From positions 1-64,000 of the forward strand of contig JAMKCH010058182.1 of the NCBI GenBank assembly GCA_023653785.1: a stretch of 64,000 bases of DNA. Reading direction: 5' to 3'. Below are positions 1 to 9,968 of this stretch, piece after piece (within the stretch, counting starts at the first letter, position 1; each line of letters opens with the position of its first letter). The translations under genes were made by a program, and so were the position numbers. The DNA comes from Ophioderma brevispina. Its lineage: Eukaryota; Echinodermata; Ophiuroidea; Amphilepidida; Ophiodermatidae. Under the pieces are notes generated by a model that worked only from the letters and a program-made list of their open reading frames with translations, was not told the origin of the DNA and made no database searches.

Positions 1-457
1 TGCCGTAGGTCAAAAAGTTGAGGAATCCATCAAGCGGTTTTGGAGGATCAATCACGCATAATTAATGCCGATTTAGGGATTTTTTCCACAGATCCCACAG
101 GAAATCGGCAACCTCCAAAATCCCCAACTCTCGTATCAACATCAGGCGCTGCCCCTGGTTCAAAGATCTTAGTAGTATCATGATAATTTAGGAAAAATTC
201 GTGTAATTCCAATAACGGTCATTGCGATTCAAATATTCGTGACCAGCTGTACCTTAGTCAAGTCTTTGTCCACTGGCGTAAGAGCGCCCTCCTATCCCGC
301 GTACAAGTGTGAGATTTGGACCACCACTCATGCTCCTTATAAGCATTCCTGGTTGCAAGCGTACCGTTAGCACTCTACGCCGGATGTTGATGCCGATTTC
401 CGTTGCGTTAAGTATGGACGCCCGATCGACAAACCACCCAAGTTTGGAGCACCACGA
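1..457. other. No gene seen
   Basis: I see no recognisable coding frame, repeat or RNA here. The stretch runs into the minisatellite that begins at 458. Confidence 0.5.
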
Positions 458-578
458 CGAGTTTACAGCTCTACACTACGAGTTTACAGCGCACACTCCG
501 AGTTTACAGCGTATAACACGAGTTTTACAGCGCTATGTTTCGAGTTTGCAGCTCATACCTCAATTTTACATCTTCGCA
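458..578 (+). repeat. 21-bp minisatellite, array A
   Basis: About five and a half units of 20-22 bp start with CGAGTTTACAGC at 458, 479, 499, 519 and 541; the last is degenerate. The open frame across it is only the repeat read through. The unit is the reverse complement of the unit at 2290-2475 (CTGTAAACTCG), so the two arrays face each other across about 1.7 kb. Confidence 0.8.
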
Positions 579-1090
579 TATCCACCCTGCAAGAATACAG
601 ATTTTACACACAGCCCGACGAGAATATAGTACGAATGAACATTTAACATCATTAAACTATTAAATGAGACTCAAAATCAGGTAGAATTGGTCCAAAACAT
701 CAAATTACAACTTTTTCTTTTCTGTAATTCTCACTTTTACTCTTGACCATGGTTTCATTAAAAATTTGGAAACCCGGCTTTGTTATTGACTTTTATTGTT
801 TTGCAAATTTTCACGTACAGATATGAGAGATCGTTAAGGTACCGTACTGACCTGAGTAGCTTGCAGTATGAGCAGAATGGCCATAAAGATCTTGCAGTGT
901 TCTTCCCAATCCGCTCCATTCTTATATTAAGCCATGATTTCAAGCTTCACAATCACATTCCGCGATCATGAGTATCTACTAATCGATCATATGTCGTCAT
1001 TCATTTCGTGATAGCCTTGAAGTGGGCTAACCGAATAGAATAGGATAAATAAGTCAACTATGCGACGAAAAAAAAGGTTGCTGGCGTAAT
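579..1090. other. No gene seen
   Basis: AT-rich spacer between the minisatellite and the TGCCGAA palindromes. Short open frames on both strands show no domain and no splice context. Confidence 0.5.
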
Positions 1091-1099
1091 ACCCGGCTA

Positions 1100-1265
1100 T
1101 GCCGAACCGCCCGGTCTTTCGGCAGATGACCTTGCCGCGGCAGGGGTATCTGCCGAAACGCCCGGCGTTTCGGCAATTAGGCCATGCCGAAAATGCGGGA
1201 TCGTCTAACCCTCCGAACGCCATTGGTTACTTGCCGAAACAATGGGTTATCCCAGTATTCGGCAC
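1100..1265. repeat. TGCCGAA...TTCGGCA palindromes, first cluster
   Basis: Two 25-bp palindromes lie at 1100-1124 and 1151-1175. The second is perfect: 12-base arms starting TGCCGAAACGCC around a single central C. Further half-sites (TGCCGAAA, TTCGGCAC) follow up to 1265. The cluster is much more GC-rich than its surroundings. The same unit recurs at 2072-2158, so it probably belongs to the same foldback structure as the 21-bp arrays. Confidence 0.75.
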
Positions 1266-2071
1266 AGAGGGATTCCTTATCACGCGTGCGTTGTGAATGT
1301 AAAATTTCTTATGTCTATTGGCTGTACGACACAGATGACACAAATAGGGGTTCCGTTGACTCAGCTCGTACGACAGGCTAAGATTAGCTTTAAAGTCTAA
1401 TTTTTAGGGCCCTTTCCTTATTTACAAGGGAGGGGCTGCAGGAAGTGAAGATGTGTTTTGGAAAATTGCATAACCCCAATGTAAAAGTTACTCGGCCCTA
1501 TGCTATAACCCACACACAATCCCACACACACAATTAGGTTACATCATATGATAGGCCGACTGCTGAATATCAGATAGTGGTGGTTTACTGCATAATAATT
1601 TAACATACCCCACCCACTCCATCAGAAAAAATAAATCATATAACCCCTTATTTTTCCAAGTAGAAAACCGGGGTAAAAATGCCAATATTTGTAACCCTAA
1701 CCTAATTCTTAACCCTATCTTAACCCTAGGTCTATAGGCCCTATAACCCCAACTTCTAACCTAACCCGTGTTGCCACCAGCCCAATCATAAAGGGACGTT
1801 TGCAATATTACAATGGAAGCCATATGTATATACATTGTTTCCGAATTCGGCTCCCTTGCTAAACGAACGTGGGAATTCTTCTTCATGGTGTCTATGTGGG
1901 TGCTTTTGGCGTTACCAGACGTACTACGCTACTATTTAATACGATGTTTTCCTAAATGCCTAGTCGATTTTTTTAATGAGTTTCATTGTCGATTGTCCAT
2001 AAAACCCGAAAATGGGTAAACATGTGCTCTACACATCAACAGCACGTTATTTTTCCACTTCCCTTCTCCTC
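1266..2071. other. No gene; degenerate CCCTAA-like tract inside
   Basis: No coding signal. Between about 1680 and 1760 the sequence holds several TAACCCTA or AACCCTAACC words, resembling decayed TTAGGG telomere repeats on the opposite strand. They are irregularly spaced and mixed with other words. Confidence 0.4.
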
Positions 2072-2158
2072 TGCCGAATGCCCGGTACTTCGGCAAAGTT
2101 CTGAGAGGAGGGAAAACGTCGGCGTCCGGGTATTTCGGCACCGGTGTTTTCGGCACAA
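2072..2158. repeat. TGCCGAA...TTCGGCA palindromes, second cluster
   Basis: A 24-bp palindrome at 2072-2095 (arms TGCCGAA and TTCGGCA around CCCGG) is followed by TTTCGGCACCGG and TTTTCGGCAC half-sites to 2158. It matches the units at 1100-1265. Confidence 0.7.
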
Positions 2159-2289
2159 CAAGGTTCATCTTCCATTATCGTCTTTTCCCCTTTTAACAGC
2201 CCGTCGTACGATAAGTTGCCACTTGGTGGTGCTCTCGTGTGATGTATATATTCTTGCCGTACCAATCTACATTTCCAACTGGCATATCG

Positions 2290-2475
2290 TTAACTCGAGG
2301 TTGTATTTAATGCAAACTCGAGGTGTACTGCCGCAAACTCGAGGTGTTGATGCAAACTCGAGGTGTATTGCCGCCAACTCGAGTTGCATTGATGCAAACT
2401 CGGAGTGCATTGATGTAAACTCGGGGTGCATTGAAACAAAAAACTCGTAGTGTTGGCGCTGTAAACTCGAGCGGT
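2290..2475 (-). repeat. 21-bp minisatellite, array B (inverted to array A)
   Basis: About nine units of 20-22 bp carry the core CAAACTCGAGG, starting near 2292, 2314, 2334, 2354, 2374, 2396, 2418, 2440 and 2462. The last unit reads CTGTAAACTCG, the exact reverse complement of the array A core. The pair could be subterminal repeats of one roughly 2-kb foldback element (458-2475). No target-site duplication was found. Confidence 0.75.
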
Positions 2476-3295
2476 TGCTTCAAACGTGAGGAGGGTTTGT
2501 CTGCTCTGGCGTGCAATAGTAAAGTTGGCACCCCCCCCCCCCCCCGTGAAGGACGAGTAGCGTGGTAGGCCCGACAATTTCTCAGAATTTTCTTTGATGA
2601 AGGAAGCGAGTTGTTAGAAGCGTTCGGTTGTGTTTGGTCAAAAAATGTTCCGCTATAGGGGGGGTTCATGTGTTAAAACCAAGGGGGTCTAGCGATTGCA
2701 ACGCAAACCCTCTCTGTCGGAGAGCGGTTGATTTGTTCAAAATGGAACTGTTTACCACATCCAATTGTCTGTCGGGGTCCTTCAGAGTTACAAAGCGGCG
2801 GGCAACAGTTATTGTACTCGCCCAACTCTAGATTAAAAGGCACATATCCAGTGATTGCTCCAATCATAAAAATTATTAAAAATCATCAAAAAATCAGATT
2901 TTTGCATGTCTGTAACAAGTATAGCTATCCTAACTTCCCTACACGTGCTAAGACTGAAATCAATCTAGTAGGACACAATCCGATTATAACAGTCATTGCT
3001 GTCCGTAAGGACAGTACTGACCAAACGTAAGTGATGTAGGTTCATATCTTTGAACATGCGTTTTCTTCCTTTCTGTCAATTTTTCAGTTGCAAAAAAATA
3101 AATTATGGGATTTCTTACAGATTTCTTAAAGGCGGGATGGTCCGACTTGTAAGATATGAAGCTTCATCTCGGTCCAGGTTGATTGATTTCTGCCACAGGT
3201 ATAAAAATGCCACCTTACCCAAAGGACATGATATTAGAGGCCATAGTTCCCAAAGGTACTTATAATAATAATAATAATTAATCATTATAATGAGA
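2476..3295. other. No gene; homopolymer C run
   Basis: A run of 15 C lies at 2531-2545 and a short ATA microsatellite near 3262-3280. Open frames here match nothing I recognise. Confidence 0.4.
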
Positions 3296-3299
3296 TCGG

Positions 3300-3505
3300 G
3301 GGTCTAACAGGCGGGGGGGGGGGCATGGTTGCCCCCTGACGACTTTGGCCGGGAAAAAATTTTGCAACAAAATCATGCTAAATCAGCCGTTTTTTAGGCC
3401 CTCGGGAACCGGGAAAAAATTGAGCTTTGACCCCATGAGGGGAAAAAATTTCCCAAAACTGGGGAAATTGGCCCCCCTCAGGGCGGGCAACCCCGTTACG
3501 CCACT
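3300..3505 (-). repeat. Short interspersed repeat with GGGAAAAAATT units
   Basis: The block begins with a G run near 3310 and ends GGCAACCCCGTTACGCCACT near 3505. It holds three internal GGGAAAAAATT words (about 3352, 3410 and 3441). Read on the minus strand it starts AGTGGCGTAACGGGG, which suggests a SINE or miniature-element end, but no tRNA boxes were seen. Family unassigned. Confidence 0.4.
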
Positions 3506-3529
3506 GCAATGAGATTAATATGTGTCTTT

Positions 3530-3837
3530 ACACAAGTAGACAAAGCGCTGTTGCCTTTTATTCAGTTACGTTGCCTTCAGGACAAATTCGTCACAATCAT
3601 TTCGCTTCACTTCCCGGCCGGCAGTGGCTGGCCAAGCGCCGCAATCATATCAGCAGTCAGAATGTGATATTCCCCCATTAACGCTCCGCCTATTTTCTTG
3701 GGCCGACGAGCAATTGAGATTAAGTATCTTGCCCAGGGATACACAAACACGTGGACCACAGTGGGGCTCGAACTCACGATTTTAATGTCTATGATTCTGA
3801 GGTCTGCGATTTTCCACTAGACCACACGTCCTCTCAC
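3530..3837 (-). repeat. tRNA-derived SINE
   Basis: On the minus strand the element opens with an RNA polymerase III A box, TGGTCTAGTGG (about 3822-3832). A B box, GAGTTCGAGCC (about 3769-3779), follows at tRNA-like spacing. Downstream comes a SINE-style body with CCTGGGCAAGATAC, and a tail near 3530-3560. The layout of a tRNA-like head and an unrelated body is that of a tRNA-derived SINE. It is not a tRNA gene: no acceptor stem or anticodon loop can be assigned. Confidence 0.7.
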
Positions 3838-4139
3838 GTGATTATAAGCATGCTCACATAATAAGTGGACCTCAAAGCACACAAAACACCGATTAGCCAC
3901 AAACAAAATACCCCCAAACACACATCAATCATTGGTAATTGTTAAATGCCAACAGTGTCAGGCTCATACATATGGTACCCTCTACAAGAAAGGCATATTG
4001 TTATCCAGTCTTATATCCTTGTGTAATTCATTAAAGAAAAATCAGGACCTGATATTGAGAGTGGATCATGGTCTGCGTCAAGGATAGGAGGGTCATAGGT
4101 CCATTGGGTCATTCTGGTCAAATGTGTAAATGTTTTAAA

Positions 4140-4738
4140 CGCAATTAATAGCACATTTTGTGAAGACACCCCCTCCCGTTTTCCCCCAAATTTGTGAGAC
4201 TCTGCACAGTTGGTAATTCTACTGTGAAAAAGAATGCTCAAAAGTGTTCCATGTGGTGGTGAAAGAATGGATTTTGTAACTAGTTCGGGGACCCCGAACT
4301 AATTTCAACGGCAGCACTGCACGCCGAAATGTCTGTCTTTCCCATTCGAAACAGGAGAATCTCTCTCAAGTTACTGATTCCTAACCTTGACGTGGATAAA
4401 TCCCAAACGAACGAAACAGTAATGGATGAGCCTTAGCACGTACACATGGCGCTATGTTCCGGCTATTTCATATTGGAATCCCGGGATTGCATGACGTTTT
4501 CAGCGGACAGGTGTGAAATATTATTCCAGAAGCCGATGAATTATTATCTAATGACAAAATTCCTTCTCATGCGACACAATTCATAGTTTGAGCTTGACTC
4601 TTCACAGGTATAGTTTACTAGCCAATTACCGATGCATGTGTGCAAACTACGTGGCAAAAATTCTCATTTTAAAAAAAAAATAATTAGGGGGCGCAGTTGC
4701 TGTAGGTGTGCTGTAGGAGCTATTACAGCATTATTGCT
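4140..4738. mobile_element. TTAA-type miniature element, copy 1
   Basis: The left end, ACGCAATTAATAGCACATTT, follows a TTAA (4136-4139). The right end (about 4700-4738) reads as a degenerate inverted copy (ATTACAGCATTATTGCT) whose flank no longer spells TTAA. The interior shares the phrases ACACATGGCGCTA and GGCTATTTCATATTGG with the element at 60873-61510, so they are one family. It has no transposase frame and is non-autonomous. Confidence 0.6.
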
Positions 4739-5127
4739 TGTTGTATACGCCCATTTCCCAACCTACATGTACAAACTAGTTCAAATGCTATAAACGTTGG
4801 GACCACCCTGTTATTCTAAACAAGGCATATAGAAAATGAAGACTAACGAAAGTCTTGGAATATAATAGTAGGTAGGAGTTATTTCAGGCAGGGAGACTGC
4901 CCGATACAGTGAAAACAGAAACAAAAGGTGCTACTGAGGGTAAACAAGAAACAATCAAGAGTCTCCCAATTGTGTCCCTGTACGTAAAACAATATTACGC
5001 ACGTATTACGTAATTAAGAAACATACAAAGGCAATCAAACAACCCTCAAACCATCCCACATCATACATTAAAACCAAAAATAGGCCTAATATAAACAAAA
5101 AAATACCGCCAAGTAAACTGGCGGTCC
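4739..5127. other. No gene seen
   Basis: AT-rich unique sequence between a miniature element and the satellite array; nothing recognised. Confidence 0.45.
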
Positions 5128-6050
5128 ATCCCCCGGCTACGAGGGCAGTGGAACATGACCTCAGTGACCTTGACGTGGTCCATGACCTTGTGGATCATCC
5201 ACATATGAAGGAAAACATATTGCACCTTAACCACAAGTCTGGTTTAATCGGATTTCCAACTTTCGAAGAAGACCTCTGAATAACGAAAACCTCACCAAAC
5301 TGGAACACACATATATGTACGGACATGCGTGCTCTCGCAAAATCCGCTACTGCTTTGAGCCAAGTAAATAATTGCTCATCCCCCGCAAGGATGGCAGTCT
5401 GGAACATGACCTCAGATGACCTTTGACCTTGTTCCATGACCTTTTGGATATCCAACATATGAAGGGAAACCTTTATTGCACCTTAACCACAAGTCTGGTT
5501 TAAATCGGACTTCAACTTTTCGAAGAAGACCCCTGAATAACCGAAAACCTCCACCAAACTGGAACAACACATTATGGACGGACAGCGTTGACTCTCGCAA
5601 AATCCGCGACTGCTTTTCAGCCAAGTAATTGCGTCATTCCCCGGCAAGGATGGCAGTCGGAACTTGACCTCAGAGACCTTTGACCTTGTCCATGACCTTT
5701 TGGATCATCCACATATGAAGGAAAACCTATTGCACATTAACCACAAGTCTGGTTTAAATCGGATTTCAACTTTTTCGAGAAGACCTGTTTTAAAACCAAA
5801 ACCTCACAAAACTGGAAACACAAATACATACACATAACAACATGACCCCAGATGACCTTTGACCTTAGTCTATGACCTTAAACTCATCCATATATGAAGG
5901 AACCCCATTGCACCTTAACCACAAGTTCTGGTTTAAATCTGGACTTCAACTTTTCGAGAAGGACCTGAAAAACGAAACCTAACCAAACTGCGAACACACC
6001 ATTACATACGGACATGCGTTGCTCTCGAAAAAATCAGATGCTTTCAAGCC
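5128..6050. repeat. ~250-bp satellite array, 3.5-4 copies
   Basis: Units begin with GGCAGT..GGAACATGACCTC near 5140, 5391 and 5650, giving spacings of about 251 and 259 bp. A shortened fourth unit starts near 5838. Each repeats ATCCACATATGAAGG, CACCTTAACCACAAGT and GGACATGCGT blocks. The units differ by point changes and one-base indels, so this is an old array. TGACCTTTGACCT, a direct repeat of a nuclear-receptor half-site spaced by one base (DR1), is intact in unit 2, near-intact in units 3 and 4 and degraded in unit 1. Confidence 0.8.
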
Positions 6051-6059
6051 CCAAAGAGG

Positions 6060-6931
6060 ATAAAAACACAAAAGATGTTATAGGTACACATTTGGAAAAT
6101 AATGCACCCTCATTTTAATTGATATTTTTGCATGATTGTAAGCTAGCTTCTAACATGTGAAAATGATAAGCCCTTATGGGTAAACAGAATGATTTTATAA
6201 TAACAACTAGCTACGTCCAGAGAGGTTTTATTCAGTATACGTAGATCATGGGTTAAAACACAAGAAAATGCAAGCTGTATTGATTCCTCCACATTCACCC
6301 TGTTTGTCCGCTCTGTGACCTTTGTAGCTTTAATATCAACGGACTACGAGTCTGTGACATTAATTATAATTAAAAATAGACTCACCACATTAAAGAGACA
6401 TGAAGAGATTTTCAGAGAATGAAGCGACCCAATTTTTTTTCGGACCAGGGTTTTGGCAATCTGGAATGCTTTCAAATGTAATTTAGACCACACATGAATT
6501 GAATATAATCCGAATACACCGTCTTATGGTATAAGACGATTGATTTAGTACTTCTGTCGTGCAGGACATCTAACACTCAACGTACGGTGTCTATGGGGAC
6601 AATTACGATAGTCATTGCAAGTTCAAAACAAGGTTGCGGTTTTCTTTCGTGCTTGTTTGTCCAATAAACCTTGAAAGTTCCGGAGTGGTCTACATCCGTC
6701 AATTGCCAATTTGAGGGGAAATTGGTAACCTCAAGAAATTCCTCCCGATCTGTCACTAATTAGGCTAACATATCAGTATATGTCTTTAGCCTATTATTAT
6801 GCCTTCTTCTGTGTTTATGGATTAGATAATTTTTGTGCAGGAATATCTATAAGTCTTCCAAGGTCCTAGAATAGCTTTGAGCGCAAAGAAAGACTAGTTC
6901 ATTCTTTTTCTGAAAAGGTTCCAGTGCCGCT
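6060..6931. mobile_element. GGCACTGGCAC-end miniature element, copy 1
   Basis: The right end, CCAGTGCCGCT, precedes TTAA at 6932-6935. The left end near 6060 is eroded. The interior matches the copy at 7541-8053: ATTGATATTTTTGCATGATTG, CTTATGGGTAAACAGAA, CTCTGTGACCTTTG and GAGTCTGTGA in the same order. About 370 bp around 6400-6770 have no counterpart in the other copy. Confidence 0.65.
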
Positions 6932-7106
6932 TTAAACATAATGCATCGGGGAGTTTGGGGAGCTATGTGCTTTTGCCGGCTGCCGGGTAGTATCACAAAG
7001 TATGACCTATAAACGTTACATCACTGTTAAAATAAGGCTTTTTAAATACAGAAATACTAAATACAGAATTAATTTAACAAATCCCATACTTTATTTAACA
7101 CTTTAA

Positions 7107-7509
7107 GTGTATAAGGGGGGGGGGCTCCACGTGAACCCAACATTTTGTTTTTCGTGCGCCATTTTTCAAATAGGCCATGGCGTTATTATGCTAATTAGCA
7201 TAATTAAGCATTTTGGTGGCGCTATTCAAAATTTGTTTTTCCCCCTTAAATCGTACTCGAGTAACTTTTTTAATTTTTTATTTCAGTAATGTGTTTATGT
7301 TCTCCTATTATAAGCCAAATTTTATGGAAAAAAGCCTTTCGGGAAGTGGTTTTTCATTTTTCGCGCGAGTTGCAAAAATCGTTTTTTTGGACCGTCATTT
7401 TGAATCGGTACAACAAATTTTTTATTTTTCCTGTTATGTGGTAGTGTTGATGTACCCATCAATGACCAGCAAACTGGTTAAATTTTCAGAGGGGGGACCA
7501 CTTATACAC
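7107..7509. mobile_element. GTGTATAAG-end miniature element (403 bp)
   Basis: Inverted ends read GTGTATAAGGGGGG on the left and, reverse complemented, GTGTATAAGTGGTCCCCCC on the right. TTAA precedes the left end (7103-7106); the right flank is TAAC, one base off. Internal inverted AT-rich sequence and GCTAATTAGCATAATTA words are present. Frames through it lack domains. A fragment of the same interior occurs inverted at 60180-60320. Confidence 0.6.
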
Positions 7510-7540
7510 TAACAGGAGTGCACAAGACCTTATACACCTA

Positions 7541-8053
7541 AAAAGACACTGGCACATTTGAAAAAATAGTGCGCCCTCAAGATTTTTCAAAATTGATATT
7601 TTTGCATGATTGCGAAGCTTTTATATACAGTAGCACTCACCTGGAAATGATTAAGCAAAAATCAGCGCCCTTATGGGTAAACAGAACGATTTCATTATTA
7701 AATGTCGCCGACGACATTAATTCAGCAGACGACGTGGGAATGGCGTTTAACACAAGAAAAAACACGGCGGGGTTGATTCCCACGGCATGCACCTTGTTTG
7801 ACCGGTCTGTGACCTTTGAGGTTTTAAAATCAATGAGTACGAGTCTGTGATAGTCAGTCGACACTTTTGTTGATTAAAGTTAAGAAAAACTCAAATTACT
7901 GGATGTCTTTAGCCTCTTATTAAGTATCATATCTGCTTTGTACCATGTTATTTTTGTGTGTAAAAATATATGTATTCTTCCTAGGTCCGAGACTCTCATT
8001 TAAGAGCAAATTCAAGGAATTTCATATTTTGTTGAAAATGTGCCAGTGCCGCT
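7541..8053. mobile_element. GGCACTGGCAC-end miniature element, copy 2
   Basis: The ends AGACACTGGCACATTT (left) and AATGTGCCAGTGCCGCT (right) are inverted copies. TTAA follows the right end at 8054-8057; the left flank is degenerate (CTAA). It aligns along its length with 6060-6931, minus a 370-bp block. Confidence 0.65.
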
Positions 8054-8243
8054 TTAAGTGTTATCAAATGCTACGTCTTACATGAACACTTAAAGTGTAA
8101 GGTCTTGTGTGGAATATTTTACCAAAACTGGTTTTTATGTCGCGCGCAAAATTCTTCCGCCGCAAAATGAAAAACCAACCACACACAGTCAAATGACCCC
8201 CGACGACACTCAACTATACACCAACTACAATTTAGTCAATTCT

Positions 8244-9372
8244 TGAATACCACAAGGGAGTGTGCTTGCACCTCTCCTGTTCAATATCTATACCAACGAT
8301 CAACCTGGGAGTGCAGGAACCTGTCGTTTTATTTATGCAGATTGCAGACGATCTTGGAATTAGCGCACAAGATGCCGACTTCACAGTTGTTGAAGAGAGA
8401 CTCTCCAAAGCTTTGGATGAACTCACTCCTTATTATGAGGAAAACCACCTACGTGCAAATCCATCTAAGACACAGGTGTGTGCTTTCCATCTACGCAACC
8501 GTGAAGCCAAACGTCAGCTTAAAGTTACCTGGTCTGGAACACCCCTGGAGCACTGTGATAACACCTTGGACCGCACTCTCTCTTATAAGACCCACATCGA
8601 GAAGACGAAGAGTAAAGTATGTTCACGCAATAACATCTTGAATAACTGGCACAAGATGGGGTGCTCGCCCACATACCCTAAGTTCGACAGCACTTGCCCT
8701 GTGCTACTCATGTGCAGAGTATGCTTGCCCTGTATGGGAAAAATCAACCCATGCCAGGAAGCTTCAGCGTTAAACGCCTCCTGCAGGCTTATCACAGGAT
8801 GCCTCCGTCCAACACCAACGGAAAAACTTATACATCCTAGTAGGAATTGCTCCACCAGACATCCGTCGTAGCGTAGCGAGCATGCAAGAGCGTAGCTGCC
8901 AAGTATCTAATGTGAAGCACCCTATGTCTGGACAGATACCTGCTGCCAACCGCCTTAAATCCAGAGAGAGTTTCTTAAGCAAAGTCAAACCTCTTGAAAC
9001 AGTCTCTAAGGAGGTGAAGAGAGTCGCCTTGTGGAAAGAAAGACTTGCCATCAACCAAGTAACATCTATTGGTATTGAACCTGGCGAGCATCTCCCACCT
9101 GGAGCTGATTCCTCATGGGCTGAATGGCGATGCCTCAACAGATTGAGAACCAGAACTGGCCGATTTAAGGTTTCCTTGCAGAAGTGGGGCTACCTGGAAG
9201 CAGATCAGGACACTACTGTTGTTGTGAAACAGACGGTAAGCACCCCAGACAGGAAATCTCTTGGCCTGTCCACAGCTGGAGCTAGACAATGCACCAACAA
9301 AGACCTTGCGGAATTTCAGTTGAAGAAAATTCAGAATATTTTTGAGGAACCACAGCGGTTTGGACCACGATA
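8244..9372 (+). pseudogene. Jockey-like non-LTR retrotransposon fragment (reverse transcriptase C-terminal half)
   Basis: The fragment starts inside the reverse transcriptase. Around 8247 one frame reads PQGSVLAPLLFNIYTNDQ, the usual palm-domain approach to the active site. A frameshift near 8337 then leads into ADDLGI, the catalytic YADD block with its first residue displaced. Downstream come NPSKTQVCAF (about 8458), a TLDRTLSYKTHI block (about 8567), CRLITGCLRPTP (about 8780) and, in a later frame, RLKSRESFL and LNRLRTRTGRFKVSLQKWGY (about 9136-9195), which is typical of the region after the RT in Jockey/CR1-type LINEs. A final CTNKDLAEF lies near 9292. At least three frame changes and the missing endonuclease and 5' RT show a dead, 5'-truncated copy. 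No poly-A tail or target-site duplication was identified. Confidence 0.85.
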
Positions 9373-9758
9373 AGAAGCAAAGATCACAAAGGATACACAA
9401 GTGGTTGGGTGTTGGTATAGTTGACTGTTATCAGGGGTCAAATTGAGTGTGAACTTTCCCGAATGATGATTTTTTTCACACTGAGCTGGGTGATAATCGA
9501 TCGGACTTTGCGATCGATCATCGTTTTTGAAGACTAGTGCAGCCGTTGTCTGGAGACACGTCATTTTCACCATAGACTTTGTTACAGTACGTCCGTTTTA
9601 GCAACGTCCTCAATGATTGATTATTTCAGTTACATAAAGGTAATTATTTTTATTAGTTACTATAATTGTTGTAATTATAGTATGTGTGAAAAATTATCAG
9701 CAAAAAAAAAAACTTGGGTTCGTTCTTTGATTTTTATAAATATTCTCAGATGACTCCG
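9373..9758. other. No gene seen
   Basis: AT-rich sequence after the LINE. A short near-palindrome of ATCGATCGGAC and CGATCGATCAT lies near 9500-9520. Nothing else recognised. Confidence 0.4.
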
Positions 9759-9762
9759 TTAA

Positions 9763-9964
9763 GTGCCAGGGGGGTTCCATGGGACCCTCCCTAAGAAACT
9801 CATTAACGGCTGGGGCGTTCTTATTTTTGGTTATGAAAAGAGCGCATTTAAAAAGTCAGCAATTACAAAACCTAATTTCGGCGCAAAAATCCCAAAAGCG
9901 CAAAGCCGGGCCCAGCGCGAAAACAAATTGGCAGGTCCCAGGAACCCCCCCCCCCCTTGGTTAC
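9763..9964. mobile_element. GTGCCAGGGG-end miniature element, copy 1 (202 bp)
   Basis: It is flanked by exact TTAA on both sides (9759-9762 and 9965-9968). Ends GTGCCAGGGGGGTTCC and, inverted, GTAACCAAGGGGGGG are similar. The interior GCGCATTTAAAAAGTC and CAGCGCGAAAACAAATT is shared with the inverted copy at 51025-51288. The long plus-strand frame across it and its right flank is not a gene: it reads directly through the element. Confidence 0.7.
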
Positions 9965-9968
9965 TTAA

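Noticed and set aside
458..2475. CRISPR-like array, because short repeats occur at about 21-bp spacing
   Set aside because: The units are contiguous and diverged with no unique spacers, and the DNA is eukaryotic. They are minisatellites.
2673..2867. Minus-strand frame with Cys and Pro, considered as a retroelement piece
   Set aside because: No conserved reverse transcriptase or protease motif could be found in it or next to it.
3530..3837. A tRNA gene on the minus strand
   Set aside because: A and B boxes are present, but no cloverleaf can be drawn, and a long unrelated body follows. It fits a SINE.
8583..9138. Minus-strand open frames opposite the LINE
   Set aside because: They are antisense shadows of the reverse transcriptase remnant read on the plus strand.
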